Shown here in pieces: positions 12,350 through 20,175 of a stretch of 64,000 nt of DNA. Every line of letters begins with the position of its first letter. Position 1 is the first letter of the stretch. The stretch is from Pseudomonas sp. PDM16. Its GTDB lineage: Bacteria > Pseudomonadota > Gammaproteobacteria > Pseudomonadales > Pseudomonadaceae. Location of the stretch: assembly GCF_014851865.1 (NCBI RefSeq), contig NZ_JACVAM010000009.1, forward strand, positions 40,797 to 104,796, in the 5' to 3' direction. Under the pieces are notes generated by a model, which was not told the origin of the DNA, ran no database searches, and was given only the letters and a program-made list of their open reading frames with translations. Position numbers and translations under genes: made by a program.

Positions 12350-12465
12350 TTTGTGTTCCCCGAGATTTTTCGTGTCATCGCCTTGTCATGGGGAATCTTC
12401 AGGCTGTTGGCATGGTCTTTGTTTCAGCCAAACGCAACGACAGAGAAACGACAGGAGAAACTCCA

Positions 12466-12552
12466 ATGGATGATTACGTAGAAGAACTGCTCGAGTCCCG
12501 TGCCATCGAGCAGGACCCGGTAGAGCCCGCCGAAGACGCTACCGAGCTCTAA
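12466..12552 (+). CDS. very small acidic protein, 28 residues
   Basis: A short reading frame MDDYVEELLESRAIEQDPVE and eight more residues, highly acidic. It is preceded by a textbook ribosome site ACAGGAGAAACTCCA, which is the main evidence that it is translated. It stands alone after a terminator, so it should have its own promoter in the 116 bases between. Its stop overlaps the end of the convergent AraC-family gene by 4 bp. I do not know its function; position suggests it belongs to the stress block. Confidence 0.55.
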   Translation: MDDYVEELLESRAIEQDPVEPAEDATEL

Positions 12553-13589
12553 CCGCTCTCCAGGCGTTGACTGCGGCGGAACTCGCCAGGAGTCTGGCCG
12601 CTCCAGCGCTTGAAGGCTCGTTGAAAGGCTTCCGCAGAAGCGAATCCGAGCAGATAAGCGATCTCCCCGAATGCCAGTTCGGTGTCGCGAATGTAGGCCA
12701 TCGCCAAATCCCTTCGGGTCTCGTTGAGCAGGGTACGGAACTGCGTACCTTCTTCGGTCAACTTGCGTCGCAGTGTCCAGCTGGGCAACTGGAGCTTCTT
12801 CGCCACCTCATCGAGCCCCGGCTCGCGCCCGTGCAGCATCGGACCCAGCAGGTGGGTGATGCGCTCGCGCAGGCTGCGGGTGCGGGTCAGCTGCTCCAGC
12901 TCCCGTTCGGCCAGCTCCAGCAGTTGCTGCCAGGTGCTCGGGCAGTGCTGCGACAGCGGCTGGTCGAGGCTGGCATTGGCCAGGCGCAGACGGTTGTGGG
13001 CGGCACCGAACTCTACTGGGCAGCCGAAACACTGCTCGTAGCGTTCTTCGTAATCGGGGGCGGGGAACTCAATCTCCACCCGCTCGACCGCCAGAGCTCC
13101 GCCCAGCAGCGCGGCGAGCTGGTGGCGCCAGCTGGACAGCACCGAGTCCACCACGAAGCGATTGAAGTCGTTGTACGGGCTGATCGAGTAGAAGCCCAGC
13201 CAGGCGCCGCCGGCGTCTTCCGCGAAACTCGAGTGGCCCCGGTAGTTGTGCGCATAAAGTGGTTCGAAGCGAATCAGCGTACGTGCAGCCTCACGCAGGG
13301 TCGGTGCCTGGGCAGCGGTGACGCCAGCCAGCCCCGCCTGGCTGATGCGGCTGTGGCGACCCATCTCCAGCCCCAGGGCGCGATCACCGCACAGGCCAAT
13401 GGCGCTATGCCCCAGGCGCATGTAGCGCGGAATCGACAAGCGCTCGCGGGGCAGGGCCAGGCGGGCATCATCAAGGCGAAACTGACGCAGCAGCTCATCG
13501 GCAGCCACGCCTTTCTCGGACAGGGCATCCACCAGGCCGTGGACGAAGGCGACGGACAGATCGCCGAGGCGAACGCGGGTCGCTTTCAT
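12549..13589 (-). CDS. AraC-family transcriptional regulator (arabinose-binding-like N-terminal domain)
   Basis: 346 residues. The N-terminal 200 residues match the 'Arabinose_bd' sensor module of OruR/VirF-like regulators (ADELLRQFRLDDARLALPRE, then RYMRLGHSAIGLCGDRALGL). The C-terminal 110 residues form the AraC DNA-binding domain with two helix-turn-helix motifs: DEVAKKLQLPSWTLRRKLTE and ELAFGEIAYLLGFASAEAFQ, ending in GQTPGEFR. The chosen ATG at 13589 lies 1 bp after the stop of the nitrilase-like gene, so the two are coupled; the frame can be extended upstream but would overlap that gene. Its ligand is unknown, and the coupled partner is the obvious candidate process. Confidence 0.88.
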   Translation of the reverse strand: MKATRVRLGDLSVAFVHGLVDALSEKGVAADELLRQFRLDDARLALPRERLSIPRYMRLGHSAIGLCGDRALGLEMGRHSRISQAGLAGVTAAQAPTLREAARTLIRFEPLYAHNYRGHSSFAEDAGGAWLGFYSISPYNDFNRFVVDSVLSSWRHQLAALLGGALAVERVEIEFPAPDYEERYEQCFGCPVEFGAAHNRLRLANASLDQPLSQHCPSTWQQLLELAERELEQLTRTRSLRERITHLLGPMLHGREPGLDEVAKKLQLPSWTLRRKLTEEGTQFRTLLNETRRDLAMAYIRDTELAFGEIAYLLGFASAEAFQRAFKRWSGQTPGEFRRSQRLESG

Positions 13590-13590
13590 C

Positions 13591-14706
13591 TCATAGCCAC
13601 AGGTTGAGCAGGCGGGCCCCGGGTGTTTCGTCGACCAGCTCCTGACCGTCGCGTTGCACCACCATGCTGCGCCCATCACTGCCCAGGCCCCATAATTGAC
13701 CACGCATGAACACTGCCATGCCGGCCCTTGCTGGAGTCTGTTTCAGTTGCGTGGGTAGCGAATGGCGAAGCCAGGCCTCGCCCTCGCTGAGCTGGCTGGC
13801 ACGACTGCGCAAATCGGTGGGCGTGCCGGACCAGGTGCCGTTCCAGTGACCATCGCCGTGCAAAAAGGCTGGTACCACCAGCAACTCCACCTGCTGGGCG
13901 GCGAGCGGCGCGTAGCTTTCCGTCCGCCAGCTGTCGGTGCCGATAAGCACACCCAGGCGCCCAGCGGGAGTGGTCACCACGTGCAGTTCCTGGTCGGCTG
14001 CTCCCGCGGTGAAGCTGTCTTCGTCGCGGTGTGGCAGCACCTTGCGTTGGGGTTGGCCGAGTGGCATCCCATCGCTGCCAAACACCAGACTGACGTTGTA
14101 CAGCGGGCCGTCGCCGATCTGCAGCACGCCTTCCTCGACGCGCGGCTCCGGCAGCACGATGGAGCCGGCCACGATGGTTACCCCGTAGGTCTCGGCCAGG
14201 CCGCCGAACAGGTTCTGGTAGTCGGCGGCCATCTGCTCGGCCTTCATCCGCAACAGGGCGTCGCTGAAGCGCGCGGTGCCTTGGTTGGCGAGCAGTGCGC
14301 GGATCAGTTCCAGCGGGTGACTGAGGCCCAGCCAGATGCGTGCCTCGGCCAGATCGCGGGCGGCGAACACTTCACGCTTTTCGCCGACGGCGACCAGCCA
14401 GGTGCCGATATGTTCGGGCAACACCACCACCGTCTTCGGATTGAGCAGGCCCTCTTCCTTGGCCTTGTCCAGATAGGCCGCCAGCTTACGGTGCAGGTGC
14501 AGGGCGCTGCGGTAGTCGGCGCGATACAGCTCGGGCTGGATGCCCAGTAAATTTCCGCGACCTTGGTCGCTGCCCTGGCTGAACGCCAGCGAGCTACGCA
14601 GGTCGCTGAGGAAATGGCTGGCGGGACGCCACTGGATCCAGGCGGCGTAGGCGATCAGCAGCGCGACGACGAGCAGCCAGAAGCCGCGGTGGAGCAACTT
14701 GAACAT
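13591..14706 (-). CDS. membrane-anchored nitrilase-superfamily protein without catalytic Cys
   Basis: 371 residues. An N-terminal membrane helix (about residues 9-27) precedes a carbon-nitrogen hydrolase fold. The Glu of the triad is visible in VVVLPEHIGTWL and the Lys in PQRKVLPHRDED. Where active members have a catalytic Cys (pattern GVLICxD) this protein reads LGVLIGTDSWRTESYAPL, so the Cys is replaced by Gly. It is therefore probably not an amidase or nitrilase of the normal mechanism. It is the first gene of a two-gene unit with the AraC-family regulator. A sensing or binding role is an inference; sequencing error at one codon is the trivial alternative. Confidence 0.78.
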   Translation of the reverse strand: MFKLLHRGFWLLVVALLIAYAAWIQWRPASHFLSDLRSSLAFSQGSDQGRGNLLGIQPELYRADYRSALHLHRKLAAYLDKAKEEGLLNPKTVVVLPEHIGTWLVAVGEKREVFAARDLAEARIWLGLSHPLELIRALLANQGTARFSDALLRMKAEQMAADYQNLFGGLAETYGVTIVAGSIVLPEPRVEEGVLQIGDGPLYNVSLVFGSDGMPLGQPQRKVLPHRDEDSFTAGAADQELHVVTTPAGRLGVLIGTDSWRTESYAPLAAQQVELLVVPAFLHGDGHWNGTWSGTPTDLRSRASQLSEGEAWLRHSLPTQLKQTPARAGMAVFMRGQLWGLGSDGRSMVVQRDGQELVDETPGARLLNLWL

Positions 14707-14907
14707 GGTTAGGCCTGGTGGAAATGAAGCCGTCAGCCTAGGGCAAGGTAGCGTATTTGCCTAGTCGGCCTGTCACTTATGATCAATAACTTGTGCATTT
14801 CGATCATTGAGCGGTCGGCTGCTGCTCTTTATCGTCTGCCGCAACAACGACCACGTACGCATCAGTGCGTGGCAGCCCGTGATAAGCCCGACGCTGTGGA
14901 GATGACC

Positions 14908-16941
14908 ATGAGCAACGCCTACCCGAACCTGCTGGCCCCTCTGGACCTGGGTTTCACCACCCTGAAGAACCGCACCTTGATGGGCTCCATGCACACCGGT
15001 CTAGAAGAGAAGCCGGGCGGTTTCGAGCGCATGGCGGCCTACTTCGCCGAGCGTGCCCGTGGCGGCGTCGGCCTGATGGTCACCGGCGGCATCGGCCCGA
15101 ACGAAGAGGGCGGCGTGTACTCCGGCGCGGCCAAGCTGACCACCGTCGAGGAAGCCGAGAAGCACAAGATCGTCACCAAGGCGGTGCATGAGGCGGGCGG
15201 CAAGATCGCCATGCAGATCCTGCATGCCGGCCGCTACGCCTATAGCCCGAAATCGGTGGCACCGAGTGCCATCCAGGCGCCGATCAACCCGTTCAAGCCG
15301 CGCGAGCTGGACGAGGAAGGCATCGAGAAGCAGATCCAGGACTTCGTCACCTGCTCCGTGCTGGCCCAGCAGGCCGAGTACGACGGCGTCGAGATCATGG
15401 GTTCCGAGGGTTACTTCATCAACCAGTTCCTCGCTGCCCACACCAACCACCGTACCGACCGCTGGGGCGGCAGCTACGAGAACCGCATGCGCCTGCCGGT
15501 GGAGATCGTTCGCCGCGTGCGTGAGGCCGTAGGCCCGAACTTCATCATCATCTATCGCCTGTCGATGCTCGACCTGGTCGAGGGCGGCAGCACCTGGGAC
15601 GAGATCGTCCTGCTGGCCAAGGCCATCGAGAAGGCCGGCGCCACCATCATCAACACCGGTATCGGCTGGCACGAAGCGCGTATTCCGACCATCGCCACCA
15701 AGGTGCCGCGCGCGGCCTTCACCAAGGTCACCGCCAAGCTCAAGGGCGAAGTCAGCATCCCGCTGTGCACCACCAACCGCATCAACACCCCGGAAGTGGC
15801 CGACCAGGTGCTGGCCGAGGGCGATGCCGACATGGTCTCCATGGCCCGTCCGTTCCTCGCCGACCCGGATTTCGTCAACAAGGCTGCCGAAGGCCGTGCC
15901 GACGAGATCAACACCTGCATCGGCTGCAACCAGGCCTGCCTGGACCACACCTTTGGTGGCAAGCTGACCAGCTGCCTGGTCAACCCGCGTGCCTGTCACG
16001 AGACCGAGCTGAACTACATCCCGACCACCACTGTGAAGAAGATCGCCGTGGTCGGCGCTGGCCCGGCCGGTCTGTCCGCTGCTACCGTAGCCGCCGAGCG
16101 TGGCCACAGCGTGACCCTGTTCGACGCGGCCGGCGAGATTGGCGGCCAGTTCAACGTGGCCAAGCGCGTGCCGGGCAAGGAAGAGTTCTACGAGACCCTG
16201 CGCTACTTCAAGAAGAAGTTGGAAACCACGGGTGTCGACCTGCGTCTGAACACCCGCGTCAACGTCGACGACCTGGCCAAGGGCGGCTTTGACGAGATCA
16301 TCCTGGCCACCGGCATCGCTCCGCGCACCCCAGCCATCGAAGGCATCGACAACGCCAAGGTGATCAGCTACCTGGACGCCATCCTGCAGCGTAAGCCGGT
16401 CGGCCAGAAGGTCGCGGTGATCGGCGCCGGCGGCATCGGCTTCGACGTCTCCGAGTTCATCACCCACGCCGGCGAGACCACCAGCCTGAACCGCGACGCG
16501 TTCTGGAAGGAGTGGGGCATCGACACCGCGCTGGACGCCCGTGGCGGCATCGCCGGGATCAAGGCCGAGGTGCATCCGGCGGCGCGCGAAGTGTTCCTGC
16601 TGCAGCGCAAGAAGACCAAGGTCGGCGACGGCCTGGGCAAGACCACCGGCTGGATCCACCGTACCGGCCTGAAGAACAAGAACGTGCAGATGCTCAACTC
16701 GGTCGAGTACCTCAAGGTCGACGACGCCGGCCTGCACATCCGCATTGGCGAAGGCGAGCCGCAGGTGCTGCCGGTCGACACCGTGATCGTCTGCGCAGGG
16801 CAAGACCCGCTGCGCGAGCTGCAGGACGGCCTGGTCGCCGCCGGCCAGAACGTGCACCTGATCGGTGGCGCCGACGTGGCGGCTGAGCTGGACGCCAAGC
16901 GTGCGATCAACCAGGGCTCGCGCCTCGCCGCCGAACTCTGA
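14908..16941 (+). CDS. fadH: NADPH-dependent 2,4-dienoyl-CoA reductase
   Basis: 677 residues, close to E. coli FadH (672). It reduces 2,4-dienoyl-CoA intermediates in beta-oxidation of unsaturated fatty acids. The N-terminal old-yellow-enzyme-like FMN barrel contains ILHAGRYAYSP and GSEGYFINQFL. The [4Fe-4S] Cys set is seen in CIGCNQACLDH, SCLVN and the nearby RACHE. The C-terminal half has two dinucleotide folds (VVGAGPAGLSAATVAAERGH and VIGAGGIGFDVSEF). ATG at 14908 is preceded by GGAG; an ATG two codons earlier is possible. A strong terminator follows, so it is monocistronic. Confidence 0.95.
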   Translation: MSNAYPNLLAPLDLGFTTLKNRTLMGSMHTGLEEKPGGFERMAAYFAERARGGVGLMVTGGIGPNEEGGVYSGAAKLTTVEEAEKHKIVTKAVHEAGGKIAMQILHAGRYAYSPKSVAPSAIQAPINPFKPRELDEEGIEKQIQDFVTCSVLAQQAEYDGVEIMGSEGYFINQFLAAHTNHRTDRWGGSYENRMRLPVEIVRRVREAVGPNFIIIYRLSMLDLVEGGSTWDEIVLLAKAIEKAGATIINTGIGWHEARIPTIATKVPRAAFTKVTAKLKGEVSIPLCTTNRINTPEVADQVLAEGDADMVSMARPFLADPDFVNKAAEGRADEINTCIGCNQACLDHTFGGKLTSCLVNPRACHETELNYIPTTTVKKIAVVGAGPAGLSAATVAAERGHSVTLFDAAGEIGGQFNVAKRVPGKEEFYETLRYFKKKLETTGVDLRLNTRVNVDDLAKGGFDEIILATGIAPRTPAIEGIDNAKVISYLDAILQRKPVGQKVAVIGAGGIGFDVSEFITHAGETTSLNRDAFWKEWGIDTALDARGGIAGIKAEVHPAAREVFLLQRKKTKVGDGLGKTTGWIHRTGLKNKNVQMLNSVEYLKVDDAGLHIRIGEGEPQVLPVDTVIVCAGQDPLRELQDGLVAAGQNVHLIGGADVAAELDAKRAINQGSRLAAEL

Positions 16942-16946
16942 TCGAC

Positions 16947-16978
16947 AGACGCCCCGCCTAGTGCGGGGCGTCTGCTTT
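16947..16978 (+). terminator. rho-independent terminator after fadH
   Basis: A perfect 11-bp stem (AGACGCCCCGC / GCGGGGCGTCT) with a CTAGT loop and a GCTTT tail, 6 bp after the fadH stop. Confidence 0.9.
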
Positions 16979-17005
16979 AAGGCTCACAACAATAAGGAGA
17001 AGCTC

Positions 17006-17437
17006 ATGTCTACCGATCTTCAATTGCAACCGGCCGCGGCAGCCAGCCTGCAGCGCTGGCACCAGTTCATCGCCGCCCAGGACCTGAGCCAGCTGCCGGA
17101 GCTGCTGCACCCGCAGGCGGTGTTCCGCTCGCCCATGGCGCACAATGCCTATCCGGGCGCGCAGGCGGTCAACCTGATTCTCAATACCGTGCTGCAGGTG
17201 TTCCAGGACTTCGCCTATCACCGCGAGCTGGCGACTGCCGATGGCCTCAACGTGGTGCTGGAGTTCAGCGCCAAGGTGGGTGAGCGCGAGCTCAAGGGCA
17301 TCGACATGATCCGCTTCGACGAGAACGGCAAGATCGTCGAGTTCGAGGTGATGGTCCGTCCGATGAGCGGTCTGGCTGCCCTCGGCGAGGAGATGGGCCG
17401 TCGCCTGGCTCCCTACCTGGCTGCCGCCAAGGCCTGA
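17006..17437 (+). CDS. NTF2-like / SnoaL-like domain protein
   Basis: 143 residues with the pattern of the nuclear-transport-factor-2-like cone fold: an N-terminal helix (ASLQRWHQFIAAQDLSQLPE), then LLHPQAVFRSPMAHNAYPG, and a C-terminal strand pair with GIDMIRFDENGKIVEFEVMV. Such proteins bind small hydrophobic molecules or act as isomerases or dehydratases; no catalytic residues can be assigned. It has an AAGGAGA ribosome site. The fadH terminator separates it from that gene. The alternative frame starting inside fadH is not credible. Function unknown. Confidence 0.8.
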   Translation: MSTDLQLQPAAAASLQRWHQFIAAQDLSQLPELLHPQAVFRSPMAHNAYPGAQAVNLILNTVLQVFQDFAYHRELATADGLNVVLEFSAKVGERELKGIDMIRFDENGKIVEFEVMVRPMSGLAALGEEMGRRLAPYLAAAKA

Positions 17438-17576
17438 GAACCTGTTTACGATCCGCTACGCGTCAGTTAGACGGCTTTGAAAACAGCCCGGAACACGTCG
17501 GCTCGGACTGTTCATTTACTTCCTCGGCCGTTTTTGCCAACGTTTATCGCTAGCTAGCGAGATCGTAAGCGGTTTC
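17438..17576. repeat. 139-bp element with terminal inverted repeats (MITE-like)
   Basis: The left end GAACCTGTTTACGATC (17438-17453) and the inverted right end GAAACCGCTTACGATC (17561-17576 read on the minus strand) match at 13 of 16 positions. The interior carries no reading frame. The element starts directly after the stop codon of the NTF2-like gene. No clear target-site duplication is visible. It resembles a non-autonomous derivative of an insertion sequence or a species-specific intergenic repeat. The rest of the gap to 17785 holds a CCGGGCGGCGGCCGGGCGG stretch near 17624 and AAAACAAGG near the next gene, with nothing else recognisable. Confidence 0.5.
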
Positions 17577-17785
17577 TAACGCCCAGCCCGTCACACTTTC
17601 GTCCTGTCGTCGCTGCTTATACCGGGCGGCGGCCGGGCGGCTGCCAACCCAGTCACATTGCCCGCGTTCCGTTTTCCCCTAGACTTGCCCAAAACAAGGG
17701 ATTGAGCCTGCCAGCAGGCAATGCACGCGCCCAGGGCCTGCCTGTCGCGCGCTGATCATGATCCCGGTGGCCTTGAGGAAAATCC

Positions 17786-19150
17786 ATGAGCATGCAGAAC
17801 AAAGCGCAGATGGTTGAGGCCGTCTTGTTCTTCAACGAGCGCGGAATCTGCAAGGAAATGCTCTTCCCCGAGTTCGAGGCACTGCTCGACAACGTGGTGA
17901 GCATGGCCGAGTTCGCCGACCAGCAGATGCGCCTGGCCTATGTGTTGATCAATCCGCGCCTGATGGTGCGCTCCGTTGTCTTCTTCTACCTCGACTTCGA
18001 CGAACACGGCTCCGCTGACAGGGGCTGGAACCTGCCGTTGCGCCATCTGGCCGACAACGCCGGTCGTGGTCCGGATCTTGGGGCCGGTCCGATCCGTCTC
18101 GCCTGCCGTAGCCAGTGCCCGGTTTCCTGGCACCAGATGCACCTGTGGGACCCAAGCCTGGCCCCGGGTAAGAACGATCTCGTTCTGCTGCGTGACGCGG
18201 TCAAGCGTAATGCCTTGGGTTTGCTGGTGGAGGAAGATGCACCGGTGGTGCTGCCCGAACGTTTGCAGGTCGCGGCCGAGGACAAGTGGCAGGCACCGGA
18301 TCCTGCCAGAGCCGAGGCCGAGAAGCAGGCGGAGCAGAAAGAACATGAGCACCGCCTGAAGACCGCTCAGCTGATCAAACAGCAGCGACTGCGCATCAGT
18401 ACGCTGGGCAAGCAGCACGAAGAAGAACTGGCCCGGATCAAGTTGGCGGCCGATGAGCAGCAACGCGCGTGGCAGTCTGAGTCCACCGCCCTGCGTCAGT
18501 CCCTGCGCCAGCAGGAAGAGCTGAACAACAGCCTGAAGGTCCAGCTCGGTGCTCAGGCCGATAGCATGCAACAGGCTCGCGAGGACATGTCTCGTCAATT
18601 GCGTGAGCTGGAGCGCCATGGCCGCACTGAAGCGGACATCCTACGTGCTCAATTCGACTCGGAGCTGCAGGCGCGGGTCGCCGCTGCGGTAGCCGAATTC
18701 AGGGAGCAGGTGGCGATTCGCGATGTTGAGCTGGCCTACCGTGCTGAGCAGGATACCCAGCTGCAGCAGGAACTGGATCGTGCTCGGCGTGAGCGAGACG
18801 AGTTGGCTGGACAGGGCGGAGAGCAGATTCTCGAGCGATTGGCCAAGCTCGGGGTCGTATTCGTGGTCTATCACCCGGGGGCCGGTCATCTGACCATTCC
18901 GTTACAGGATATGGCCCGCTATCAGAACAACCCCATGGGTTATGCAGCGGCCAAGTGCTTCGTCTCCGAGGAGCAGTACCGGCAGTGGCTGGCGCATTAT
19001 CAGCAGCCAACCTGCGAGGCCAGCCTGCCGTCCGGCGAACGTTGCGCCATGCCTATCGATAGGGTGGAGACCCCGAGCCGCTTCGTGGTCGGCGAATCCA
19101 ACTGCTGCGCTCGCCACAAGGCCGGCGCGCGCCTGCGCACTGTGAGCTGA
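17786..19150 (+). CDS. coiled-coil protein with C-terminal Cys cluster, function unknown
   Basis: 454 residues. The N-terminal 170 residues form a globular region (ICKEMLFPEFEALLDNVVSM, VRSVVFFYLDFDEHG). Residues about 180-345 are a long Ala/Gln/Glu/Arg-rich coiled coil with many heptads. The C-terminal 100 residues (LAKLGVVFVVYHPGAGHLTI, FVSEEQYRQWLAHYQ) end in four Cys, CEAS..GERC and CCARH, which could hold a metal. In Pseudomonas such proteins are often labelled chromosome segregation or partitioning proteins, but no ATPase motif is present. ATG at 17786 has a TTGAGGAAAATCC ribosome site. The role is unknown. Confidence 0.75.
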   Translation: MSMQNKAQMVEAVLFFNERGICKEMLFPEFEALLDNVVSMAEFADQQMRLAYVLINPRLMVRSVVFFYLDFDEHGSADRGWNLPLRHLADNAGRGPDLGAGPIRLACRSQCPVSWHQMHLWDPSLAPGKNDLVLLRDAVKRNALGLLVEEDAPVVLPERLQVAAEDKWQAPDPARAEAEKQAEQKEHEHRLKTAQLIKQQRLRISTLGKQHEEELARIKLAADEQQRAWQSESTALRQSLRQQEELNNSLKVQLGAQADSMQQAREDMSRQLRELERHGRTEADILRAQFDSELQARVAAAVAEFREQVAIRDVELAYRAEQDTQLQQELDRARRERDELAGQGGEQILERLAKLGVVFVVYHPGAGHLTIPLQDMARYQNNPMGYAAAKCFVSEEQYRQWLAHYQQPTCEASLPSGERCAMPIDRVETPSRFVVGESNCCARHKAGARLRTVS

Positions 19151-19205
19151 GCGGTTACCATGACGGTCGGCGCCTGATCACTGGCGCCCAACCGGTTGTT
19201 TCTCC

Positions 19206-20159
19206 ATGCCCATCATCGTTCCACATTGGCAGCCCTCGGCCCCCTTGCAGCTTCTGCACCTCGACTGGCTAGCACGCGCTGGCGTCGAGGTGGCGGTGTT
19301 GCGCCTCGACCTGCTCGATCCGCTGATCTCAGGCAACAAGTGGTTCAAGCTCAAGCCGCATATCGAGGCTGCGGCTGCAGTAGGTGCCGAAGGTCTGATG
19401 AGTCTTGGCGGGGCTCACTCCAACCACCTGCATGCTCTGGCGGCCGCCGGCCGGCGCTTCGGTTTCCAGACGGTTGGCCTGCTGCGCGGCGAGCCACAGG
19501 AGACGACTACGGTTCGCGACCTGTTGGACTTCGGCATGCGCCTGCACTGGCTCGGCTACGCCGGATATCGCGAGCGTAATCAGCCGGGTTTCTGGATGAG
19601 CTGGCAGGCGCGTTATCCGCGCCTTGTGCCGGTGAACGAAGGTGGCGGAGGGCTGCTCGCGGCACGTTCCTGTGGTGCCATCGTCGAGATGGCCAGGGGT
19701 CAACTCGCCGAGCTGGGTTGGGAGGACTATCAGGGTTGGTGGCTGGCTGCCGGCACGGGAACCACTGCAGCTGGACTGGTGATGGCCGAACAGGGCGGGC
19801 ACCAGATTCATGTGGCCACCGCGGTGCCCTTCGGACATGGGCTGGAAAAGAACCTTGCGTCGGTGCTCAGCGAGGCGAGGCATGCGGATTCCGGCTATCG
19901 TCTGGTGGATGCCAGTGGTGGTGGTTTCGGTCGGGTAGATGCGGCGTTGGCACGCTGCATCCGTGATTGCGAGGCCACGTGTGGCCTGCCTCTGGAGCCG
20001 TTGTATACCGGCAAGGCAATGCTGGCATTGCGCGGGGAGGTGGAGGCCGGTTACTTTGCTCCGGGTACGCGTCTGCTGTTGCTCCATACCGGAGGGCTGC
20101 AGGGGCGCCGGGCCATGGCCCAACGCCTGGAAGAAATGGCAGCAGTGCGCCAAGAATAA
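19206..20159 (+). CDS. D-cysteine desulfhydrase / ACC deaminase family PLP enzyme
   Basis: 317 residues, fold-type II PLP enzyme. The PLP lysine is Lys45 in LISGNKWFKL. GGAHSNHLHALAAAG and the phosphate-binding AAGTGTTAAGLVM are as expected, and TGKAMLAL and HTGGLQG lie near the end. Family members are D-cysteine desulfhydrase (D-Cys to pyruvate, H2S and ammonia) and ACC deaminase; the sequence alone does not separate them, though D-cysteine desulfhydrase is more common in this setting. It is followed 16 bp later by a protein with a rhodanese domain, which fits a sulfur role. The start lacks a strong ribosome site. Confidence 0.82.
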   Translation: MPIIVPHWQPSAPLQLLHLDWLARAGVEVAVLRLDLLDPLISGNKWFKLKPHIEAAAAVGAEGLMSLGGAHSNHLHALAAAGRRFGFQTVGLLRGEPQETTTVRDLLDFGMRLHWLGYAGYRERNQPGFWMSWQARYPRLVPVNEGGGGLLAARSCGAIVEMARGQLAELGWEDYQGWWLAAGTGTTAAGLVMAEQGGHQIHVATAVPFGHGLEKNLASVLSEARHADSGYRLVDASGGGFGRVDAALARCIRDCEATCGLPLEPLYTGKAMLALRGEVEAGYFAPGTRLLLLHTGGLQGRRAMAQRLEEMAAVRQE

Positions 20160-20175
20160 CGAAGGACAGGTGTCG

